The position numbers and the translations under genes are program-made. The notes beneath the pieces are model-generated. The model had not been told where the DNA came from, searched no databases, and was given only the letters and a program-made list of their open reading frames with translations. DNA of 64,000 bases from Carposina sasakii (taxonomy: Eukaryota > Arthropoda > Insecta > Lepidoptera > Carposinidae), in NCBI GenBank assembly GCA_014607495.2, contig CP053163.1, positions 2,584,716 to 2,648,715 on the forward strand, in the 5' to 3' direction. This document shows, one piece after another, positions 55,364 to 64,000 of this stretch. The stretch's first letter is position 1. Every line of letters begins with the position of its first letter.

Positions 55364-55929
55364 TATAAACGTATCTAATATATAAACATAGGCTAATATA
55401 TAATAATAATTTATTTTCATGGTTGTACACTTTGCTAAAAATAAATTCTCTTTCGATTAAAAGCAGAGTAAACATGAATTAATAAGTAGGTATTATGTAC
55501 CTATGACTAAATCAACGTCAATCTATCTCTTATCAAAGCTAATGATTCCAAGAAAGTTATAATTACTAACATCACATTAATTACTTTGATAATATGACCG
55601 GAATACATCAGTCCAATCAGATGACATGTCTGTCTGTGTGTCTGTACGTCAACATTTCTAGACCATAGGGTTATCTGAACAGCTGTCTAGTTCCTCAATA
55701 CATACAGAAAATGTACATAAATACAGCGATTTTGCTCATTATAACGTTGATATAAGGAATTATTAAGATGTTCTAGGATAAATTTGTAATATTTTAAGTG
55801 ACATTTGATGCAGTTCTTTTGATGTTTGTCGGTAGTTTGCACTGAATTTCGGTATTATAACAAACTAGCGACCGTCCACGACAGCGTCTGCATAAAGAGA
55901 AATTTCGTATCGGCATTGCACCTGCCCCC
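55364..55929. other. Non-coding, no feature recognised
   Basis: AT-rich. TCTGTCTGTGTGTCTGT near 55629 is a short simple tract. Confidence 0.35.
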
Positions 55930-56114
55930 TTATTACCTAACTAGCAAAAGCAAAGCGATAGCGAATATTGTACAAAAATCGCCGATTGCTTGTCAAATTC
56001 GTATTACGTAAAATGAATTTCAAAGGATCTTTGACATTTCAAGGCGAATATTGTACAATTTTCGCTGTCGCTTTGCTTCGGCTTTGCTATTGCTTTTACG
56101 TAATCAGGGGGCCG
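55930..56114. mobile_element. MITE, CCCCCTTATTACCTAA family (copy 2)
   Basis: Same ends and interior as 4121-4311; flanked by TG/CC with no clear duplication. Confidence 0.7.
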
Positions 56115-56394
56115 TGCGAAGCCAGCAGGGCAATTGCACTATAGGTAACCTAATTTGCAGGGCTGTTTTTTAAAGAGTGGGTCTAGAATCTCTATCTATT
56201 TAAAAAATCGCACCAATATCCGTTGCCAAGTTATGTCGAAATGTATAATGATAGTTTGTTTGTGAACGAGCATCAACCACATTTATGTACCTGTATTTTG
56301 AACCTATTTACAATTTTTTCCATTAATAATACTCAATATGATTGGCTCTGATAGAATGCTTAGCCATTAGATATTATGTACTTCACATCACACA

Positions 56395-56520
56395 TCACAT
56401 CGGCCTAATTGCAGTCCACTGCAGAACGTAGGCTTTCCCCAGGGCACGCCACAAGGCTACTTCCATAGGGGGTTTTTGCCCATAGTTACCAATACTTTCT
56501 TAGTAGACAAGATTTTATAC
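56395..56520 (-). mobile_element. Degenerate RTE-like LINE 3' end
   Basis: CTAATTGCAGTCCACTGCAG and CCCCAGGGCACGCCACAAGG, similar to 3978-4060 and 48565-48665. Confidence 0.65.
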
Positions 56521-59239
56521 GAATTTTCAGCCTATTCCATTCCTCAGTGTCCAACACTTGCGAAAATCGTCACTTGGGTGTTCAGAGGCGACCCCTATAA
56601 AATGAATATTTTCGTTTCCTAAAATCACCTTTAAATAAATATCACTGTAAGTATGTCATAATTCAACGTCCCATCACCCAGGTGATCATAGTTGAATATT
56701 TTAAATATTGTTAGTTGAATATAGGTACCTACCAAATATCTTCACCGCGCAGTAAATTAGATCAATGTGCTTGTCGCTATCATCTAATTTTTTCAAGCAT
56801 GATTCATATTTCATCTATGATGGTATGGATGGAATAATACTCTCAGTTGTGATAATTGTCGATTACATCATTAAAAGATCCACATTATGCATTTGATTGT
56901 ACAGTTTTATGTCTCGTAACCGCGTCAATATCAGAACTCGTAACATTTGTAGGTAAATGTAACGATTTTTTTCATTCGAAATAATCAAAAACATCAGCCT
57001 TAAAAAAAGGCCAATCCCGATTTGTATGGATACTCGTAGTTTGTTGACTAGCAATTCTAAAATAAATAGATAGATTAAGCCGCTGAATCAATTTATTAAA
57101 TGATTCAAAGTGAGGTAACAAAATTGAAAAGCAAAGTTAAGTTTTTCAGTACAAATTTGATTACGGACGGAAATCAATGAGCCGTATTAGCAGACCTTAT
57201 TTGTTAAGTTACCAGCAAAAAATAAATTTATAAAATAGCAACATTGAAAAATCCATCAAATTACAAACGTTGCGTAATATTAGAAGATAAACAAGTTATT
57301 CTTCGAAAAATATAAATTCATAATCAGACAAAAACTAACAAAAGGCACACTGACGCGGCTTCCTTTAAACATGTCATTACGATGTACTACATAGAGGGGA
57401 CAAAGGACATACATCAATAGGGCCTCTATAATATAGATAGGTACATAATCATTCGGTAGAAAATATGGTGGCTCCAAAGAAATATAATCCACATCCCAAA
57501 ATTTGACAAAGACCAGTAATTGGATTACCCCAGTACTTTAAATCTCCTTTCTAAATAACTCGCTCAATAATAAATCTATTTATCCAACTGCATTACAAAT
57601 GAAAATCGAACTTATTGAAGATACCTTAAGAGTACATGTGAAAAAGGCGGTATGTTGAGATACAGCTGTTTAGAACGCCGAAAAAGCTTAGGAGAGCCCA
57701 TGCGACAAAAAAATATCACCGCTCGAAAAGATGTCATATTAAGAAACATGTCAATCATATTTTTATGAAGCATTGAATAGGCCGTTGTTCACTTGCGTAT
57801 AATTTTTTTCCCATATTTCACGCTCAGTTTAGTAGTAGACCGGGGATTTTTTGTTTAACCTTTTTTCATTAAGGGCTGTTTGGAAACCCGGCGAATTTTC
57901 GATTTCTCTCTTTAATCCATGCAATAATATGGATACTTGAGGGAGTACTTGTAAACATACAAACAGCTCGAGAGTAAGTTTCCTGTTTGTTGGAATTAGA
58001 TTTGTTATTACGGATTATGCTTCTGTCCATTTTGTTTGTAGTAATTTTATTAAGAAGTTTCTTAAATGACCAAAATTTGTTTTTGTGAGCAGGAAATGTT
58101 ATTAATAACTTTTGGTAATGTTATATCTCTCCTGCGATAGCAAACGTGGTAGGCGACGGCCGCAAATCTGTTCAGTGGTTTTTGCGTGAAAGATTACTCT
58201 GACTCTTATTAGAGTCCCTTATAACATTCTGAATACAGATTTAAATCTTGATAAAGCATGATTGTAAATTGTCGTATACCCGCTATATTTAAAAATAACA
58301 AAATCATGAAAATCGTAAGCATCCAACTATTTATTTGTCTTTGTTTTTCATTTTACGATGACCTGAATCAGCAAAGATGTCTGAAATGCAATGTTTCTTC
58401 AAATACTTGACGCCTTTGATAATTGACTTTAATAATTGAATTCCAAACTTTCAAATATTGTCCGTTCAGAAGTTTCTTTGTAATTTTTACGACCTGTTTA
58501 CCATTGTTTTACAATTAGAAAAGGTTTCACAAATTTTGGCACTGCCATTCGACCATTACAACTTGACCCCTACTTCCCCAACTAAACTAAGTGATACGTT
58601 TTGTAGTTTTAGTTCTAGGTATACCAGTCTTGGTTTAATTAGCGGGGAGTGTAGGGAGAATTGCATCGCGAAGTGCCGCTAACACATTGTGTTCCTTCGT
58701 GGTGTAATGGAACAAAGAGGCCTTGTGGCGGCGAAATTCGATCGCACGCGACACATAGCCGACATGAGAGGAGAATGTGGAGGATTGTCTGGTTAATTAT
58801 TTATTATTAAAAAGGTATTATGAAAAGCTTATGAAGAATCGAACACAGAAGACAAATAAAGAGTATATTTCGTTTATTTATGTTAGACTCATCTGTAGTT
58901 GTTGTCTATTTACAAACAAATAAATTCATTTTGATTTTATTTACCGCAGAAACATTTTATATCCAATCTCGAAACTGAAGGTAAAATAAGTAAAAAGGTC
59001 TACGTTTAAATAAAGCCAATTAAAAAATGCGAAATGGAAAAGTTTATTGGAATCGGTCCTGAATTTTCAGTTAAATTGGAACTTCACAATAATTGAGAAA
59101 CTTTCTGTTCATACCTTGCGTCGTGCATAAAACTGTTAGATATTTTATTCAGCCGTTATTTTGTGGTAAATTATTAAGAAATCTATTTGCTACATACGTG
59201 CTATAGTAGAATAACGGACATTTATTTAGCATTTCACAA
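56521..59239. other. Intergenic DNA without recognised features
   Basis: AT-rich; a short fragment near 58165 (TCTGTTCAGTGGTTTTTGCG) resembles the 38.6-kb repeat fragment. No gene. Confidence 0.3.
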
Positions 59240-59465
59240 CATCGTCGTCGACTCTTACGACATGCACCGAAGAAGATGCAGCTGTTGGATTTCAGTGAAG
59301 TTATAATAACAATAAATAAAATAGAGCCGATGTACGAACTGAACGATGTATTTTGTGGTATTGGAATCATGTGTCCATGATTCACAATTCCCCATTCTCC
59401 CCTCAAACACAAGGCTCTCTGTGCAAGCGCACAACGGGCACTGTGCACTAATCGGCTCCACGTGC
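59240..59465 (-). repeat. Copy of the CTCCTTCCGTGCATGTCG repeat
   Basis: GTCGACTCTTACGACATGCA then AGATGCAGCTG, inverted. The frame at 59149-59484 is not a gene. Confidence 0.5.
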
Positions 59466-59734
59466 CGTTGTCGCTACCCTGCACTTCCTACAGTGTCAAT
59501 GCACTGGGCTTATAAGGGAAATTGAAGAAAGTAGGACGATCTTCTGGACTCTGATTGAAAGGCGTTACCTACAGAATCGATACATCTTCCCATACAATAG
59601 CACATGAGGACGCTCTGGCGCTATCAAATACCCTTGCATGACAAAAGATTCATTGTGGGACGCAGTATTTTTTGTGTCCGAATATCAATGGTAGGCTCAC
59701 CCTTATTACATGCTCTTTTTAGGGTAACTGGTGA

Positions 59735-59815
59735 AAAGTTCCCCATGGCAGTAGCCTCGTGGTGTGGCCTGAGGGAGACCAATATCCAGCAGTGGACTAC
59801 AAATTATGCCTAGGC
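59735..59815 (+). mobile_element. LINE 3' end fragment
   Basis: Reads LRETNIQQWTTNYA before a stop, a variant of the QQWT end of RTE-like LINEs. Confidence 0.55.
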
Positions 59816-62800
59816 TGTTGTAACACATACGAGTACCATACACTAGGTACTTCGTTTTCGCTGTGGAGGTGTCCTGTAAGTACGTAAATTCCTTAGTTAT
59901 CCATTATTAAAACAACTTAATTATACTCGTAATAAACATCAGAAGCCATAAATGTTCTGTAAAAGCACAAAATTATTTCAATAATGCGCAAAACAACCTG
60001 CTTGTAAGGATCACCGAAGCTGTATAATAGTGGTACAGGTCATTACTAAAGCACTATAGGACTTGTAATGCCTGTATAGTTGTATCTTGTATCACTACTG
60101 CGTGTCGTGGGGGGAAGCTACCCGTTCCCATGCATTCCGCCAGGACCGATGTTACGTGATTATTCGCAATGATTAGACTATGGAGATAGGTCTGGTTGTT
60201 TCAGGATTGGAAGAAATGCCTATTACGAGTAGGTAGTCATGTATGTCTAATTGGGTTTCGAGTAAGATATTTTTTAATTGTTTAATTTTAAACAGTGATA
60301 AGATAATACTAACATAATTTTAAAACTTAAGTAAAGTAAGTAATTCAATTCATTATGCTAGGCATAAATTAAGTACTTGCCTAGTTTTTGTGAAATTTCT
60401 TTTTTGTGGAGTACCTCTCTAAGCAGGATCTTTCACTCTTAAAAGAAAGATGTTCCTCTACATTGGTTAAAGCAGTGTCAGATATCAAACATTATACAAT
60501 GAAAATAATCGTGATTTATGAGTTTATGATAACCCTCAAAGCTCAACATTTATTCCAAACTTAAAAGATGCATCCCTTCTACAGTTGCATGTTCACCAGT
60601 TATTACCCGCGAATATGGAGTGAAGCACGTAAATAGAGCGGACAAAGCGAGCTAGGCAAAAGGAGCAAGAGGAAAGATAAAAAGTAGCTGTCATGGCGGT
60701 CACGACCGTGCTGTATGAGGAAAAAATCTGAGCCCGTGTACGTGGGCTGTTATTAAAGGTGCTTGTACGTGGGAACGGGTGGCGTACTCAGAACTGTCGT
60801 GTAGTTTCAGAGCGGCTTTTTTCTGCGCGATTATAGATGTAATGTGTCCATTCTGTTTACTAATTATTCTTTGTTTTGGTGCCACGTGGGATGCTTTTAA
60901 GATCTTTAATCTTAGTTTAGTAGAATAATCCTTTCTGTTCTTTTACATAATTACTTACCTAATTAAATTTAACTTGAAATTATCTTAAACTGGATGATTA
61001 ATCTCACAAATCTCACAATTATGCATTATCTTTTCTTTCATCACTTTGAATTAGGGCTCCACTAAACGATCGCAGTGATGTAACATGGCTGTTTTTTCGA
61101 CTCGTAATTATATCGAAAAGGACCACTACCTTCAGTAAGATCAGTTTATTTCACACTCCTGAAATTGTAGTCCCCCCAAAACTTAGTGGATAAGTAAATT
61201 CCTTTGTAAATATGACGAGGAATGAAATCGGCCCCATTATTTAGTTATTAGCCGGCACGCAAAGAATCTCTATAATGAAAGGAGAAACAAGTCGTAATGT
61301 TAATTAACGTTACACATTACAAGATGGGAACGCTATAGAGTACACCGAGGTGGGACAGTGGTAGAATTTTGTAGAAGAGAATTTTTCGAGAAAAGTTCGC
61401 TGTTTATATCATCAATCGTTTATTGAAACTTCAAGTATACTCAACCTTTGAAAAATAACTCATTGATATACGTACTTTTCATGGGAAGCCAGGAACCTCT
61501 CGCATTATGGCGATAATATCCCATTACGATCTTTGCTATTCCGTTCCACATCTACAACTAAAGCGACAGCTAGCTTCCAACGTTCATAATCTCTAGAAAA
61601 TTTAAAGTCCAATCTTAAGATTTCTAATAATTTAACCCATTTCAGTAGATAGGAAAACTTAATCTAGCATAAACCAGCTCTATGGGCTCAAATTAAACTA
61701 GTTTGGAACAGTCAAAGGTAGTTTTTATGCGTTACCAAGGGTACATTAACTGCAAGTAGATGTCAGGTGCCTGGGACGGGCCGGTCACGATTGCTTGACC
61801 GATGTCTAGCTGAAATGCTAGGGCCTAATAAACCTCTCTCAAAGAAACTCCAAACCTATCCAACTATACCAAAAGCTTCTTTTCCATTACCACCGAAGAT
61901 AGATTATTACGGATCTGCTGCAGTATTTTCAGCTTTGTCTTTAAGATGGAAGAGCTTGTTTTCTGTTGTTTTTGACGGTTCGATTGAAAAGTATACGTGT
62001 TAGTTAATGCTGTAGCTATAATCGTAATAAGTAGATGGTGTGTTGAAAAATTATCGGTGCGATCGGAGGCGCATGGACGCGGGACTTTTTTGTCTGTTTA
62101 TATTGAGTTTGAAAACAAAGAAGTAGAATTTATGGAGATACAGGGGTCATCTATCTGTCGTATGAATATCGTGCTGGATAATATATCTAGAGGCTGTGTT
62201 TATCTAGGATATTGGAAGGGCTTTAGATAAAGGAGGCATTTTCCATCTAAATCCAGTTACAAAAATCTTTGCTTTGGCAATTACTACAGCTTGTTTTCTT
62301 TCTAATGGGTCATTAATAAATCTAAATATGAATATCAAATTGCCAATCAAATGATGAACATTATTTATCCGGAAAATGACTTTAACCCTTAGTTCGACCC
62401 CTTGTTCCATCTCTAGAAATCTATGACATCTATTCCTGAAGTAAAAGCATACCGAATTCGATTGTATGTCTATCATCCATCATAATAATGTTTGTCTACT
62501 TTACCGTATCCAGTAACAATCTATCGAGGTAAACAACGTAGCCTGCTGCGAAGTAATAAATGTTAAACAAATGGCTGCGGCCGTCATCGAAATGTCATCA
62601 GTGTTTTGGTAAATAGTGACAGGTCGGTTTTGGCCCTATCGCCACAGACTCACTAGGATACCGTATGCCACTAGAGAGTGCTAAGTTCTGATAGCTTTTG
62701 TACTAATCTGCTAGTACAGGGAATGCCTATAAAACTATAATATTTGAAAATTCGTAAAAAAGAAAATTTCCAATAACTTTGCGAATTTCGTTATCGCTTG

Positions 62801-63639
62801 TAAAATTATTACATTGAAAACACGTTCCAAAAACGAACACAACTCTACACGAAATTAAATATTCGAATAAATTTCTATCTGAATAATAAAAATTAATTTA
62901 AGTGTATAGAATGGTGTAAAAGCAATAATAAACAAAATACATAGATAGGTTCAATCTAATCTAGGTAAAATCTGAATTTTTTAATTGGCAATATTAACAA
63001 AACGACTGAAATTTAAAAATTCGTGGTAGGTTTGAATTGATTGTCGCGGCTTTTTAGTAAGTAATTAGTCCAAGTAGACAGTAAAGGATATACGTAATAG
63101 AAAAGAATATGCCTTTAAAATATATTATCTTGCACTTGTGCTACATAGGCCTTTCTATTTTCCTCAACCACATTCATAATCCTTTCAGAATCGGACTCCA
63201 TTGGTTGGTGTCTTAATGAGATGGTATTCCAAGAGGCAAAGTTGATGGCCAGAAAACCCCCCCTGGTTTGGTGAAATGTGATACTTCGAGCCCTGGGGCA
63301 GCGGTTATCAAAGATAACAATGAACTTTGCGCTGAATAAGTATTCCGCAATAGATAATTGACAAATCTGAAATAATGTTTTGAGAAATTGAAGTGGGAGC
63401 TGATGGTTTTTGGTGTTGATGGTGATTAATAGAGATTATAACTCGGGAAAAGCAAGAGTTGAAATAAATAAATAACGGAAATCAAAAAGGTCAAGGCTAG
63501 TTTTTTCATAATTTGTTTATTTCCTATTTTCTCGACTTCTAATAAAGTTTGACTTTAAGTAAAGGTACTGTAGTACTGTCACTAGGGCGTTATTGTTATT
63601 ATCTGTCTTAGAACCGATGGAAGGTTGAGTAAGCGAGTT
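59816..63639. other. Intergenic DNA without recognised genes
   Basis: Mostly unique. Adjacent frames at 61767-62003 and 61997-62230 have no known motif. 62540-62660 is a CpG-containing patch (GCTGCGGCCGTCATCG). Confidence 0.3.
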
Positions 63640-63835
63640 CTCAAATAAAGACCACCCTCGGCAAACGTAGCGTCGGACGCTCTTGGTCAGATGGATCGAT
63701 GACTTGAAGAGGGCGGCTGGTAATGACTGGATGGCGAAAACGGGAGTTCAAGCCTTGTCGCGAGCCCTGCCTGGGTCCAGCAGTGGTCTCCAATAGGCTG
63801 ATGCGTGTGTGTTTATGTTAACATCATCATCATTT
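63640..63835 (+). mobile_element. RTE-like LINE 3' end
   Basis: The sequence corresponding to RSDGS/DDLKRAAGNDWMAK and then SRALPGSSSGLQ, with frame breaks, followed by a CATCATCATC tail; plus orientation. Confidence 0.65.
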
Positions 63836-64000
63836 TATTATCAGCTTATTATATTTGTATGATTTTAACAGTTTACACTGACTGACATCTTGCCTTTTAC
63901 AACCACAATTAAAATCTGTAAGAAGACAAAATTTGTGTCAAAATGTCAATGCTAACTCAATTATAAATGTTGCCAGTAATCGCTCATAAACTGACCCATG
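63836..64000. other. Non-coding, no feature recognised
   Basis: AT-rich end of the window. Confidence 0.35.

Noticed and set aside
61767..62230. Two adjoining plus-strand ORFs that might form one gene
   Set aside because: Different frames, no splice signals linking them, no known motif.

Overview
The window looks like nuclear DNA from a moth or butterfly (Lepidoptera). It is AT-rich, scattered throughout with short TAGGTA/TACCTA motifs, and crowded with repeat types that I recognise from lepidopteran genomes: RTE-like LINE 3' ends, a tRNA-headed SINE, 330-bp Helitron-like elements bounded by TC and CTAG, and many foldback MITEs. Two short (TTAGG)n tracts match the insect telomere unit. No prokaryotic, viral or CRISPR features were seen.

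Only one host protein gene is supported. It lies on the minus strand and belongs to the disco/basonuclin family of C2H2 zinc-finger transcription factors. Its large 3' coding exon (19272-22346) carries almost the whole protein, with three pairs of zinc fingers. A proposed first coding exon (41332-41340) adds only Met-Ile-Gln, followed by a strong donor site; it joins the large exon in phase across an intron of about 19 kb. A TATA box near 41664-41670 and a leader of about 300 nt rich in short upstream ORFs complete the model. The 3' UTR runs down to about 18.3-18.7 kb.

Layout: 0-18 kb, downstream of disco, is a mosaic of LINE remnants, MITEs and SINE-like repeats. It includes a nested LINE/MITE at 4 kb, two long-terminal-inverted-repeat elements at 6.1 and 9.9 kb, a full-length SINE with a 9-bp target duplication at 13.2 kb, and a CCAAT-rich block at 8.0-8.2 kb. 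18-22.4 kb is the disco 3' end. 22.4-41.3 kb is the disco intron, which alternates unique blocks (candidate enhancers) with MITEs, a 2.4-kb long-TIR element, an 844-bp element with iterated ATTTCATGAAAT units, and a LINE end. 41.3-41.7 kb is the proposed promoter and exon 1. 41.7-64 kb is upstream intergenic DNA with more repeats and some unique blocks that could hold regulatory sequence.

The main patterns for a second look are: a family of long-TIR elements whose six arms occur as three inward-facing pairs around unrelated interiors; a MITE family with 7-bp target duplications at all three copies, one of them carrying a later insertion with its own 14-bp duplication; a 22-bp perfect hairpin at 46.5 kb; and the tiny first coding exon of disco with overlapping upstream ORFs. 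All identities were made by eye, without database searches.
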